39,130 nucleotides of DNA, from contig VBKJ01000137.1 of assembly GCA_005879795.1 (NCBI GenBank), forward strand, positions 1 through 39,130, written 5' to 3'. Both the position numbers and the translations under genes were made by a program. Every line of letters begins with the position of its first letter. The first letter of the stretch is position 1. Source of the DNA: Deltaproteobacteria bacterium. Its GTDB lineage: Bacteria; Desulfobacterota; Binatia; DP-6. Positions 15,326 to 23,274 of this stretch are shown here, one piece after another. The notes under the pieces were generated by a model. It did no database searches. It saw only the letters and a program-made list of their open reading frames with translations, and was not told the origin of the DNA.

Positions 15326-15396
15326 GGCGACTCTCTCCTTGCCGGCGGCTTTGCCGGCGGGGGGTCATTGCAATAGAACCGGTGCCGATGCGTCAA
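15326..15396 (-). promoter_or_regulatory. Promoter and leader of the DAHP synthase gene
   Basis: On the minus strand: TTGACG (15396-15391), an 18-bp spacer, TGCAAT (15372-15367), then about 35 nt of leader with two GCCGGC palindromes that can pair with each other, and AAGGAGAG (15340-15333) 7 nt before the start codon. The -35 box lies inside the first codons of the divergent kinase gene, so the two promoters overlap. Confidence 0.5.
15351..15387 (+). promoter_or_regulatory. Leaderless-type promoter of the FGGY kinase operon
   Basis: TTGCCG (15351-15356), a 17-bp spacer, TAGAAC (15374-15379), 8 nt, ATG at 15388. The same layout with the same TAGAAC box occurs upstream of the VOC gene at 20388. 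It overlaps the divergent aroF promoter. Confidence 0.55.
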
Positions 15397-16857
15397 GAGG
15401 CCGCGCCAGCGCTCGTGGTGGCGCTCGACGAGGGCACGAGCGGGGTGCGGGCGGTCCTCGTCGATGCGACGGGCACGCCCCGGGCCGAGGCCTACCGCGA
15501 GGTGCTGCCGGCCTGCCCGGCGCCAGGCCGTGTCGAGCACGAGCCCGAAGCGCTCTGGCGCGCCACGCTCGCGGTCCTCGGCGCCGTCGTCGCCCCGGCA
15601 CCCGCGGAGCGAGTGTGCGGGCTCGGCATCGCCACCCAGCGCGGCACGGCGCTCGTATGGGAGGCGGCGACGGGGCGCGCGGTCGCGCCGGCGCTATCCT
15701 GGCAGGACGGCCGCACCGCCGCGCGCTGCCGGGCGCTCATGGCCGACGGAGTGTTCGTGAGCCCGCTCGCCGCGGCGACCAAGATCGAGTGGATCCTCGA
15801 TCGCGTCGACCCGGATCGTGCCGGCGTGCGCAGCGGGCGGCTCCGCTGCGGCACCGTGGACGCGTGGCTCGCCTGGCGCCTCACCGCCGGGCGCGTCTTC
15901 GCCACCGACGCGTCCAACGCGTCGTGCAGCGGCTTCTACGACCTCCTCACGCTCGGCTGGAGCGCGCCGATCCTCGAGGCGCTCCGCGTCCCGGCGCCGG
16001 CGCTGCCCGCGATCGTCGACTCGAGCGCGGTGCTGGGACGGCTCGACACGCCCGGCCTGCCGCCGATCCCGCTCGCGGCGCTGGTCGGCGACCAGCAGGC
16101 GGCGATGATGGGGCAGCTCCGCCTCGCCCCGGGCGAGGTGAAGATCACCTGCGGCACCGCCGCGATGCTCGATCTGAATGCCGGCGCCGAGCCGCTCTGG
16201 TCGACGCGCGGCGCCTACCCGCTCGTGCTCTGGCAACAGGGCGGCCTGCCCACCTTCTGCCTCGAGGGCACCGCCATCACGGCCGGCGCCGCGATCACCT
16301 GGCTGCGCGACGGCCTCGGCATCATCCGCGATCCGGCGGAGAGCGCGGCGCTCGCCGCGAGCGTCGCGGACAGTGGCGGGGTGTGGGCGGTGCCCGCCTT
16401 CCAGGGGCTCGGCACGCCGTACATGGACGCGAGTGCGCGCGCCGTGGTGGGCGGGCTCTCGCGCGCGACGACGCGGGCTCACCTCGCGCGCGCCGTGCTC
16501 GAGGGCATCGCCTGGCGCTGCCGGGAGGTGTACGACGCGCTGCGCGCCGACGTCGCCCACCCGCCCCCGGCCACGCTGCGCGCCGACGGGGGCGCGGCGA
16601 AGAACGACATCCTCCTCCAGCTCCAGGCCGACGCCCTCGGCCTCCCCGTCGAGCGCCCCGCCGTTCTCGAGGCAGGCGCGCTCGGCGCCGCCTACCTGGC
16701 GGGACTCGCCACGGGCGTGTGGACGGGGACGGACGAGCTTCGCGCGTGCTGGCGGCGCGAGCGGCTCTTCGCTCCGAGCCTGGCCCCGGCGGAGCGCGAG
16801 GAGCGTTTCGCCGCCTGGCAGCGTCACGTGGCCGCCGCGCGGGAGACGCCGCCGTGA
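15388..16857 (+). CDS. Glycerol-kinase-like FGGY carbohydrate kinase
   Basis: 489 residues. It has the FGGY two-domain actin fold: DEGTSGVR (residues 14-21), GTVDAWLAWRLTAGRVFATDASNAS (about 155-179), catalytic D235 in GDQQAAMMGQ, VPAFQGLGTPYMD, LRADGGAAKNDILLQLQAD and ALGAAYLAGLATG. Most of these match GlpK more closely than xylulokinase. However, the E. coli glycerol-contact pair R83-E84 (NQRET) is TQRGT here (Glu replaced by Gly86) and Tyr135 is replaced by Leu127, so the substrate may be another polyol or sugar. ATG 15388 is preferred over GTG 15382 because of promoter spacing. The stop overlaps the next start as GTGA. Confidence 0.8.
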   Translation: MRQEAAPALVVALDEGTSGVRAVLVDATGTPRAEAYREVLPACPAPGRVEHEPEALWRATLAVLGAVVAPAPAERVCGLGIATQRGTALVWEAATGRAVAPALSWQDGRTAARCRALMADGVFVSPLAAATKIEWILDRVDPDRAGVRSGRLRCGTVDAWLAWRLTAGRVFATDASNASCSGFYDLLTLGWSAPILEALRVPAPALPAIVDSSAVLGRLDTPGLPPIPLAALVGDQQAAMMGQLRLAPGEVKITCGTAAMLDLNAGAEPLWSTRGAYPLVLWQQGGLPTFCLEGTAITAGAAITWLRDGLGIIRDPAESAALAASVADSGGVWAVPAFQGLGTPYMDASARAVVGGLSRATTRAHLARAVLEGIAWRCREVYDALRADVAHPPPATLRADGGAAKNDILLQLQADALGLPVERPAVLEAGALGAAYLAGLATGVWTGTDELRACWRRERLFAPSLAPAEREERFAAWQRHVAAARETPP

Positions 16858-18230
16858 CACTCGCCGAGCAGGTCGGACACGAGGTCGTCGAGATGCGCGA
16901 CGGAGCGCTGCCCCCGGACGTCCTCGCGCGCGCGCTCGACCTGCTGCGCGACCACCTCGGAGTCGCGCTCGGCGGCGCGCGCGAGGAGTCGAGCGTCGTC
17001 CTGCGCCGCGGGCTCGCGGCGCTCGGGCTCCGCGGCACGGCGACCGTGCTCGGCGCCGCCGAGCATCTCCCCGCGCCGCACGCCGCGCTCGCCAACGGCG
17101 CGGCGGCGCATGCCCTCGAGATGGACGACACGCACCAGGGCGGATCCATCCACCTGGGCGCGACCGTCTTCCCCGCGGCGCTCGCCGCGGCCGAGCTGGG
17201 CGGCGCGAGCGGCGAGCGGGTGCTGCGGGCCGCGGTGGCGGGCTACGACGTCGCCGCCCGCCTCGCGATGGCGCTCGGCCCGGCGGCACACTACCGGCGC
17301 GGTTTCCACCTGACCGCCACCTGCGGCGCGTTCGGCGCCGCCGCCGCCGCGGGGGCCGTGCTCGGGCTCGACGCGGCGGCGATCACCGCCGCGCTCGGCA
17401 TCGCCGGCAGCCAGGCCGCCGGCTCGATGGAGTTCCTCGCCGACGGCTCGTGGACCAAGCGCTTCCAGACCGGCTGGGCGGCGTGCGCGGGCCTGCACGC
17501 CGCGGCGCTGGCGCAGGCGGGCTTCTCGGGACCGGCCACCATCCTCGAGGGCCGCTTCGGATTCCTCCATGCCTACTCGGATGGCGCCACGACCGCGCCG
17601 CTCGCCAGCCGCGACCGCTACGAGCTCATGCAGACCAGCGTCAAGCCGCACGCCTGCTGCCGCTACATGCAGGGACCGATCGACGCGGTCCTGGCGCTCC
17701 GCGCCGCGCACCCGATCGAGCCCGGGGAGGTCGAGCGGGTCGAGGTCGGCATGCTCGCCGCCGGCATGCCGATCGTGTGCGAGCCGGCGGCGGCGAAGCG
17801 CCGTGCGGCCTCGGTGGTGGAGGCGCAGTTCAGCCTGCCCTTCGGCATCGCGGTGGCGCTCGCGCGCGGTGCGGCCTCGCCCGCGGAGTTCGCGCCCCCG
17901 CTGCTCGCGGACCCCGCCGTCGGCGGGCTCATGGAGCGCGTGGTCGGCGTGCCCGACGCGGCGCTCGACGCCGTCTTCCCGCGCGCCTGGCCCTGCTGGG
18001 TCCGGATCACGCTCCGCGGCCGGCCGCCGCTCGAGGCGCGCGTCGAGCATCCGCGCGGCGACCCCGAGCGCTTCCTGACCGCGGCCGAGCTCGAGCGGAA
18101 GTTCCGGACGCTCGCGTCCCGCGCGCTGCCAGCGGCGGCGCTCGGGCGGCTCGAGGCCGCGCTCGCGGACTTCCCGCGGGCGCCGAGCGTCGCGCCGCTC
18201 CTCGCGGCGGCCGTCCCCAGGGGTCTGTAG
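16854..18230 (+). CDS. MmgE/PrpD family protein
   Basis: 458 residues, the usual length for this fold, whose known members are 2-methylcitrate dehydratase (PrpD), cis-aconitate decarboxylase and imine hydrolases. Family text includes HALEMDDTHQGGSIHLGATVFPAALAAAE (about 83-111), GYDVAARLAMALG, GFHLTATCGAFGAAAAAG, GSWTKRFQTGWAA, KPHACCRYMQGPIDAVLALR and VVEAQFSLPFGIAVALA. The start is GTG, overlapping the kinase stop by 4 nt (GTGA), so the two are co-translated. No methylcitrate-cycle genes are present, so PrpD itself is unlikely; a role in handling the product of the kinase is possible but unproven. Confidence 0.85.
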   Translation: MTLAEQVGHEVVEMRDGALPPDVLARALDLLRDHLGVALGGAREESSVVLRRGLAALGLRGTATVLGAAEHLPAPHAALANGAAAHALEMDDTHQGGSIHLGATVFPAALAAAELGGASGERVLRAAVAGYDVAARLAMALGPAAHYRRGFHLTATCGAFGAAAAAGAVLGLDAAAITAALGIAGSQAAGSMEFLADGSWTKRFQTGWAACAGLHAAALAQAGFSGPATILEGRFGFLHAYSDGATTAPLASRDRYELMQTSVKPHACCRYMQGPIDAVLALRAAHPIEPGEVERVEVGMLAAGMPIVCEPAAAKRRAASVVEAQFSLPFGIAVALARGAASPAEFAPPLLADPAVGGLMERVVGVPDAALDAVFPRAWPCWVRITLRGRPPLEARVEHPRGDPERFLTAAELERKFRTLASRALPAAALGRLEAALADFPRAPSVAPLLAAAVPRGL

Positions 18231-18250
18231 CCGCCACGGTTCCTCGGAAG

Positions 18251-18284
18251 CCGCCGGGTAGCGGCACTTAATTGCCGCCGGCGG
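18251..18284 (+). terminator. Compound hairpin after the MmgE/PrpD gene
   Basis: Inner stem GCGGCA (18261-18266) with TGCCGC (18273-18278), loop CTTAAT; outer stem CCGCCG (18251-18256) with CGGCGG (18279-18284). It starts 20 nt after the stop codon. No T tract. The rest of the gap up to 18421 shows nothing clear. Confidence 0.5.
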
Positions 18285-18421
18285 ACAGCGACGCGCACGA
18301 CGCGCGGTCGCGGCCTGCGATCGCCGCTCGAAGGCCCCGAATCCCGTGCCTCGCCGGCTCGTGCGGCGCCTGGCACCCGGGTTGCTGAGCGGCACAGCGC
18401 TCGCCTTCCGCGGGCGCCCGT

Positions 18422-20191
18422 ATGCCCGCCGTTGCAGGAAGACCGCTCGCCGCCCTGATAGTGCTCGTCATGTTGGCGGGGCCGGCGCGGGCCACCACGT
18501 TCGTCGGCGTGAGCGAGCGCACGCTGGTCCGGGCCGCGGACGCGATCGTGATCGGCACGATCGCGCAGATCGAGACGGTCGCCGGCGCCGACGGGACGAT
18601 CAGCACGCTGGTCACGCTCGACGTCGAAGAGACCGTGAAGGGCCACGTCGAGCGGCGCCTCGCCCTCAAGGAGCCGGGTGGCCGCATCGGCGGCCGCACG
18701 CTCTGGATCGCGGGCGCACCGCGCTTCCGGACGGGCGAGCGGCAGCTCCTCTTCCTCTCCGCCGCCGCGGACGGGACGGCCCACACGACGGCCCTCGGCA
18801 TGGGGCAGTTCGTGCTGGGGCGGCACCCGCGTACCGGCGCCGCGCTCGCCGAGCGGCGCGTCGACGGCCTCGTCGTCGGCGACCGCCCGCTCCGGCGCGT
18901 GGCGCTCGCGCGCCTGCGGCGCACGCTCGCGCGCGCCGTCGCGCAGGGGGGCGGCGCTGCCGCTCCGCTCCTCGCCACCCCGCCCGAGCTCCTCGACCCC
19001 GGCCGCGAGCGCGCTCCGGTCGCCGAGTTCACCCTCTTGGAGGACCCCCCGGGCCGCTGGTTCGAGGCGGACAGCGGCCAGCCGGTCGTCTACCAGACCG
19101 CCGGCCACGACGCCGCCCTGGGCGAGGGCGCCTCGCTCGCGGCCATCGACGCCGCGCTCGCCGCGTGGACGAACGTGAGCGGCGCGAGCATCGTCCTCGA
19201 GCGCCAGGGGACGACCGTGCCCGCGCCGCTCAGCTGCGACGGGATCTCGCAGATCGTCTTCGCCGATCCCTTCCGCGAGATGCCGGACCCGGTCGCGTGC
19301 AGCGGCGTGCTCGCGCTCGGCGGCTACTGCACGTCCGCGGATACGGACGCGGTCGACGGCAAGACCTTCTATCGCATCACCGAAGGCAACATCACCTTCA
19401 ACCGGGGCTTCGCCGGCTGCCCCTTCTGGAACGCGACCAACCTGGCCGAGGTCGCAACCCACGAGCTCGGCCACACGATCGGCATCGGCCACAGCTCCGA
19501 GAGCGACGTCGCGCCGCCGGTGCTGAAGGACGCCACCATGTACTACCGGGCGCACTTCGACGGACGCGGCGCCTCGGTGCACGCCGACGACATCGCGGCG
19601 GTGCGCTTCATCTACCCCGGTCCGGGCGGCGGCGACCCGAGGGTCGAGGACATCGACGGCGACGGCCTCCCCGACGCCGAGGACGACTGCCCCGCGATTC
19701 CGAACCCGGCGCAGACCGACACCGACGGCGACGGCCTGGGTGACCTCTGCGATCCGTGCCCGCTCGCGCCCGGCGGCGAGGGAGCCTGCCAGCCGATGTA
19801 CGTGGGCCGGCTGCGCATGACGCTCGCCGGCCCGCGGAGCCGGCTCGTGTGGCGCGGCTCGCTCGATCTGCCCGACGGCACGCCGCCGTCCGCCGCCCGG
19901 GTGCTCCTGGTCGACGCGCGCGGCGTCGTGGTGGACACTGCGACCGGGAGCCCGCTCGCGCGTGCGGGCTCCCCCCGCCGACGCCTCCGCTACCGGAGCG
20001 GTCGCGCTCTGATCACGCTCCGTCCCCGCCGCGGGGGCCGCTACCGGGTCCGGGTCGCGGTGCGCGGCCTCGACCTCGGCGCGGACGGCATGTCGCTCCT
20101 GAGCGCGAGCCTCCAGGTCGGCTCCCAGAACTTCGCCGACTCGCTCAGCTGCGAGCGCCCCCGCCACCGCCACGTCACCTGCCGCGACTGA
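18422..20191 (+). CDS. Secreted matrixin-type metalloprotease with thrombospondin type 3 repeats
   Basis: 589 residues. Signal peptide 1-24 (PLAALIVLVMLAGPARA). The zinc motif HELGHTIGIGHS at 347-358 is HExxHxxGxxH with catalytic Glu348, and ATMYY at 371-375 supplies the Met-turn Met373, both as in matrixins (peptidase M10). Upstream, ASLAAIDAALAAWTNVSGASI is the usual pre-catalytic helix. Residues 409-447 form two calcium-binding Asp-rich repeats (DIDGDGLPDAEDDCP, TDTDGDGLGDLCDPCP) of the thrombospondin type 3 kind. A basic beta-rich tail follows. It probably cleaves extracellular protein. No obvious cysteine-switch pro-peptide is visible. The start ATG has weak upstream signals. A structured 123-nt element follows the stop by 30 nt. 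Confidence 0.88.
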   Translation: MPAVAGRPLAALIVLVMLAGPARATTFVGVSERTLVRAADAIVIGTIAQIETVAGADGTISTLVTLDVEETVKGHVERRLALKEPGGRIGGRTLWIAGAPRFRTGERQLLFLSAAADGTAHTTALGMGQFVLGRHPRTGAALAERRVDGLVVGDRPLRRVALARLRRTLARAVAQGGGAAAPLLATPPELLDPGRERAPVAEFTLLEDPPGRWFEADSGQPVVYQTAGHDAALGEGASLAAIDAALAAWTNVSGASIVLERQGTTVPAPLSCDGISQIVFADPFREMPDPVACSGVLALGGYCTSADTDAVDGKTFYRITEGNITFNRGFAGCPFWNATNLAEVATHELGHTIGIGHSSESDVAPPVLKDATMYYRAHFDGRGASVHADDIAAVRFIYPGPGGGDPRVEDIDGDGLPDAEDDCPAIPNPAQTDTDGDGLGDLCDPCPLAPGGEGACQPMYVGRLRMTLAGPRSRLVWRGSLDLPDGTPPSAARVLLVDARGVVVDTATGSPLARAGSPRRRLRYRSGRALITLRPRRGGRYRVRVAVRGLDLGADGMSLLSASLQVGSQNFADSLSCERPRHRHVTCRD

Positions 20192-20220
20192 GGGCGGCGG
20201 GGTCACGCCGCTGCGATCGC

Positions 20221-20343
20221 CGCGGCGGCGGGGGGCGGCGTCGGCGGCGACCTTCGAGGGCGCCGCGCGCGGCGCTCGCGGCAGGGCTGGCGACGGCCGC
20301 CGGCGCCCGAGCGGGAGCGCCGATGCCGCCCCCCGCCGCCGCG
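20221..20343 (+). repeat. Structured 3'-end element, copy B
   Basis: A 24-bp stem (20221-20244 with 20320-20343; all pairs Watson-Crick except one G-U) encloses a 75-nt loop with a second 8-bp stem (GGGCGCCG 20258-20265 with CGGCGCCC 20301-20308). The loop begins with GCGACCTTCGA and ends with GAGCGGGAGCG. The minus strand at 32287-32166 has the same two loop-edge sequences but a different, equally paired stem. Both copies lie in the same orientation just after a stop codon. Probable 3'-UTR element, terminator or structured RNA. Confidence 0.6.
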
Positions 20344-20351
20344 CACCGACG

Positions 20352-20387
20352 TTGCGGCCCACGTCCCCGCCCAGTAGAACGAACGCA
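20352..20387 (+). promoter_or_regulatory. Leaderless-type promoter of the VOC-pcs-DUF4838 operon
   Basis: TTGCGG (20352-20357), a 17-bp spacer, TAGAAC (20375-20380), 7 nt, ATG at 20388. It begins 8 nt after the end of the structured element, so termination and re-initiation are packed together. No Shine-Dalgarno sequence. Confidence 0.6.
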
Positions 20388-20774
20388 ATGAACCCGGCGG
20401 TGCGCGTTCGTGGCCTCCGCCACCTGGCGCTCCGGGTGCGCGACGTGCGCGCCGCGGCGCGCTTCTACACGGAGACCTTCGGCATGCGCGTCGTGTGGGA
20501 GCCCGACGGCGAGAACGCCTACCTGAGCACGGGGAGCGACAACCTGGCGCTGCATCAGGACCCGCACGCGGCGCCGGGAGGCGCGCTCGACCACCTGGGC
20601 TTCCTCGTGGCGACGGCGGACGAGGTCCACGCGGCGGCCGAGCAGCTGCGGGCGCGTGGCGTGCCCGTCGCGCACCCGCCCGCCGTCCACCGCGACGGCT
20701 CGGTCTCGTGCTACTGCCGCGATCCGGACGGCAACCTGATCCAGGTCCTCTACCTGCCCGGGATCGAGGCGTGA
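20388..20774 (+). CDS. VOC (glyoxalase/bleomycin-resistance) family protein
   Basis: 128 residues, one vicinal-oxygen-chelate domain made of two beta-alpha-beta3 halves: LRHLALRVRDVRAAARFYTETFGMRV at the N-terminus and ALDHLGFLVATADEV starting the second half. Likely metal ligands are His12 and His69. The usual C-terminal Glu in 'DPDGN.IE' is Gln here (DPDGNLIQVLYLP), so metal binding or activity may differ from glyoxalase I. The substrate is unknown. The stop overlaps the start of the phosphatidylcholine synthase gene as GTGA. ATG 20388 is fixed by the promoter spacing. Confidence 0.85.
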   Translation: MNPAVRVRGLRHLALRVRDVRAAARFYTETFGMRVVWEPDGENAYLSTGSDNLALHQDPHAAPGGALDHLGFLVATADEVHAAAEQLRARGVPVAHPPAVHRDGSVSCYCRDPDGNLIQVLYLPGIEA

Positions 20775-21472
20775 GCGAAGCCCGCCCGCTGCGGACCATC
20801 GCGGCCTGGGGCGTGCACCTCCTCACGGCGAGCACCGCACCCGCGGGCGTGCTCGCGATCCTCGCCGCCGAGCGGGGCGACGCGGCCGCCGCCATGGGCT
20901 GGATGGCCTACACCCTGGCCGTCGACTCGATCGACGGGACGCTCGCGCGCGCCGTCGGCGTGAAGCAGGTGCTGCCCTTCTTCGACGGAACGCGGCTCGA
21001 CGACATCGTGGACTACTTCACCTACGTGATCGTGCCCGTGCTCTTCGTCCTCCGCTTCGACCTCCTGCCGCCGGCGCTCGGCGTGCCGGTGGCGCTCTGC
21101 CCGGTCATCGCCAGCGCCTACGGCTTCTGCCGCACCGACGCCAAGACGGCCGACCACTACTTCACCGGCTTCCCCTCGTACTGGAACATCATCGCCTTCT
21201 ACCTCTACACGCTCGGGTGGCCGCAGGCGCTGAATGCCGCCGTCGTGCTCGTCTTCTCGGTCGGGGTGTTCGTGCCGATCCGCTACCTCTACCCCTCGCG
21301 CACGCCCGTGCTCCGCCCGCTCACGGTCGGGCTCGGCCTCGTCTGGGGCGGCGCGGTGGTCTGGTCGCTGGCGCACCTGGCGACCGTGCCGCGCACGCTG
21401 GTGGTCGCCTCGCTCGCCTTCCCGGCCTACTACGTGGGGCTCTCGCTCGCCCTCCACGTGCGGCGCGCGTGA
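20771..21472 (+). CDS. pcs: Phosphatidylcholine synthase (CDP-alcohol phosphatidyltransferase)
   Basis: 233 residues with about eight hydrophobic segments; an inner-membrane enzyme. The CDP-alcohol motif is D55-G-T-L-A-R60, then G73-x3-D77-x3-D81, with 12 residues between the two halves. VKQVLPFFDGTRLDDIVDYFTY and the later FCRTDAKTADHYFTGFP, then SYWNIIAFYLYTLG, match the bacterial phosphatidylcholine synthase pattern, which joins choline to CDP-diacylglycerol in one step. Whether free choline or another alcohol is used cannot be told from sequence. The GTG start overlaps the VOC stop by 4 nt, and its own stop overlaps the DUF4838 start by 4 nt, giving a three-gene translationally coupled operon. 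Confidence 0.85.
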   Translation: MSEARPLRTIAAWGVHLLTASTAPAGVLAILAAERGDAAAAMGWMAYTLAVDSIDGTLARAVGVKQVLPFFDGTRLDDIVDYFTYVIVPVLFVLRFDLLPPALGVPVALCPVIASAYGFCRTDAKTADHYFTGFPSYWNIIAFYLYTLGWPQALNAAVVLVFSVGVFVPIRYLYPSRTPVLRPLTVGLGLVWGGAVVWSLAHLATVPRTLVVASLAFPAYYVGLSLALHVRRA

Positions 21473-23274
21473 GCGCGGATCTCGCGCGGCTCGCGGCGGG
21501 CGTGCTGCTCGTGCCCGAGGGCGCGCCCGAGCCGGTCGCCTTCGCGGCCGAGGAGCTGGGCGCGTACCTCGGGCGGATGTTCGGGCCGAGCCCGGTGCAG
21601 CGGAGCGTGGCGGGCCCGGGCGGGGCCTGGCTCTGCCTCGCGCCGGCGGACGCCCCGGTCGCGGTGCGGGCGCTCGCGGTGCCGGCGGGCGCGGAATGGG
21701 TCGTCCGACCGGCGGACGACGCGGCGGTGGTGAGCGGTGCGTCGCCGCGCGCACTCCTCGCCGGCGTCTACGGCCTCCTCGAAGCGGCCGGCTGCCGCTG
21801 GGCGCCACGCGGGACGCACGAGGAGCACGTTCCCCGCCCGGACACGGCGCGGCGCCCGGTGGCGGCGCTCGAGCTGCGGCCCGCCTTCGCCCGCCGCGCC
21901 TTCGCCGCCGACCTCGCGACCTGGCACTACGGCGTGCCGGAGCGGCTCGCCGCGCGCCTCCCCTCCGACGTGGCGTTCGTCGACTGGATGGCCAAGCGCG
22001 GCGCGACCGGGCTCCTCTTCATCCGCCACGCGAACGACACGCAGTGGGTCATCCCGGAGCTGGTGCCGGAGCTCCGCCGGCGCGGGCTCGACGTCGAGGG
22101 CGGCGGCCACGTGCTGGTCGAGCTGCTGCCCCGTTCGCTCTTCGCGGCGCACCCGGAGCGCTTCCCGCTCGCGCCCGACGGACGCCGCTCCGACCTGGGG
22201 AACGTGTGCGCGGCGAGCGCCGCGGCGCTCGCCGTGGTGCGCGAGCGCGCGGCGGCGGCGCTCGCTGCGCTCCCGGGCGCGACCGATTTCCATCTCTGGG
22301 GGCTCGATCTCCCGGGTGGCGGCTGGTGCGCGTGCCCGTCGTGCGCCAGGCTCTCGCCCGCCGACCAGGCGCTCAGCGTGTGCAACGCGGTCGCAGAGAC
22401 GCTCGGCGCGGGCACCCGCGTCCTTCACCTCGCCTACCACGACACGCTCGAGTCGCCGCGCGCCGTGCGGCCCCACCCGCGCGTCTGGGCGGAGTTCGCA
22501 CCGCGCGAGCGCTGCTACGCGCACCCGCTCGAGGACCCCGCGTGCGCGACGAACGCCCCCTACCGCCGCGCCCTCGACGCGCACCTGACGCTCTTCGCGG
22601 GCCGCGTCCACGTGTTCGAGTACTACGGCGACGCGATCCTCTTCGGAGGCTGCGCGGTGCCGCTCGCCGAGGTCGTGCAGCGGGACCTCGACTACTACGC
22701 CCGCGCGGGCGTGCGCGGCGTCTCCTGCCTCGTCTTCGGACAGTACAGCCTGTGGGCGTACGGCGTGAACGTGGAGGCGTTCGCACGCGGAGCGGTTTCG
22801 CCTGCCGCCGCCGCGAGCGCGCGCGGCACGCACGCCGCCGGCTTCGGGCGGGCGGCCGAGCCCGTGGCGCGTTACCTGGCGGCGCTCGAGCGCGTCATGG
22901 CCGGGGTGGTGACCTACGGCGACGTGCTCCTGCCGCCGGCCGAGGCCGAGCGCGCGGCCGCCGTCCGCGCCGCGCTCGCGGCCGCACGCCGGCAGGCCCC
23001 CGAGCTACGCCGCCTGCTGGCGGCGGCGCCGGTCCGCCTCGCCGCCGAGGAGCACCTCCTCGACTACACGTTCGCCGTGCTGGGGGCCCTCGAGCGCTGG
23101 CTCGCCGCGGCCGATGCGGAGGCCCGCGAAGCCGCGCTCGCCGCCCTGGCCGGCGCGGTCCGTCACGTGCGGGCGGCGGGGCTCGTGGGCGCCGGCACCT
23201 GGGGCCTGCACGACCTCGAGATCACGCACCACTTCTTCGCCGGCGCGCTGCGCGCACGCGGCGCCGGTCAGTAG
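21469..23274 (+). CDS. DUF4838 domain protein (glycosidase-like)
   Basis: 601 residues without a signal peptide. The N-terminus (residues about 10-125) resembles the small domain that precedes family 67-type barrels: PEPVAFAAEELGAYLGRMFG, SPRALLAGVYGLLEAAGCRWAPRGTHEEHVP. The middle carries the DUF4838 signature LWGLDLPGGGWCACPSCARL with C287, C289 and C292, then LSVCNAVAETL, and later VFEYYGD. The C-terminal part is helical. Such proteins are predicted carbohydrate-active, but no reaction is known to me. The GTG start overlaps pcs by 4 nt. The 3' end overlaps the opposing cytochrome/monooxygenase gene tail-to-tail by 7 bp. Confidence 0.75.
   Translation: MSADLARLAAGVLLVPEGAPEPVAFAAEELGAYLGRMFGPSPVQRSVAGPGGAWLCLAPADAPVAVRALAVPAGAEWVVRPADDAAVVSGASPRALLAGVYGLLEAAGCRWAPRGTHEEHVPRPDTARRPVAALELRPAFARRAFAADLATWHYGVPERLAARLPSDVAFVDWMAKRGATGLLFIRHANDTQWVIPELVPELRRRGLDVEGGGHVLVELLPRSLFAAHPERFPLAPDGRRSDLGNVCAASAAALAVVRERAAAALAALPGATDFHLWGLDLPGGGWCACPSCARLSPADQALSVCNAVAETLGAGTRVLHLAYHDTLESPRAVRPHPRVWAEFAPRERCYAHPLEDPACATNAPYRRALDAHLTLFAGRVHVFEYYGDAILFGGCAVPLAEVVQRDLDYYARAGVRGVSCLVFGQYSLWAYGVNVEAFARGAVSPAAAASARGTHAAGFGRAAEPVARYLAALERVMAGVVTYGDVLLPPAEAERAAAVRAALAAARRQAPELRRLLAAAPVRLAAEEHLLDYTFAVLGALERWLAAADAEAREAALAALAGAVRHVRAAGLVGAGTWGLHDLEITHHFFAGALRARGAGQ

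Noticed and set aside
16854-18230. 2-methylcitrate dehydratase (prpD) proper
   Set aside because: No methylcitrate synthase or lyase is nearby and the gene is coupled to an FGGY kinase; only the family name is supported.
20192-20350. Possible small RNA gene or attachment site after the matrixin gene
   Set aside because: The structure is better described as one of two related 3'-end elements; there is no integrase, no tRNA and no duplicated target site nearby.
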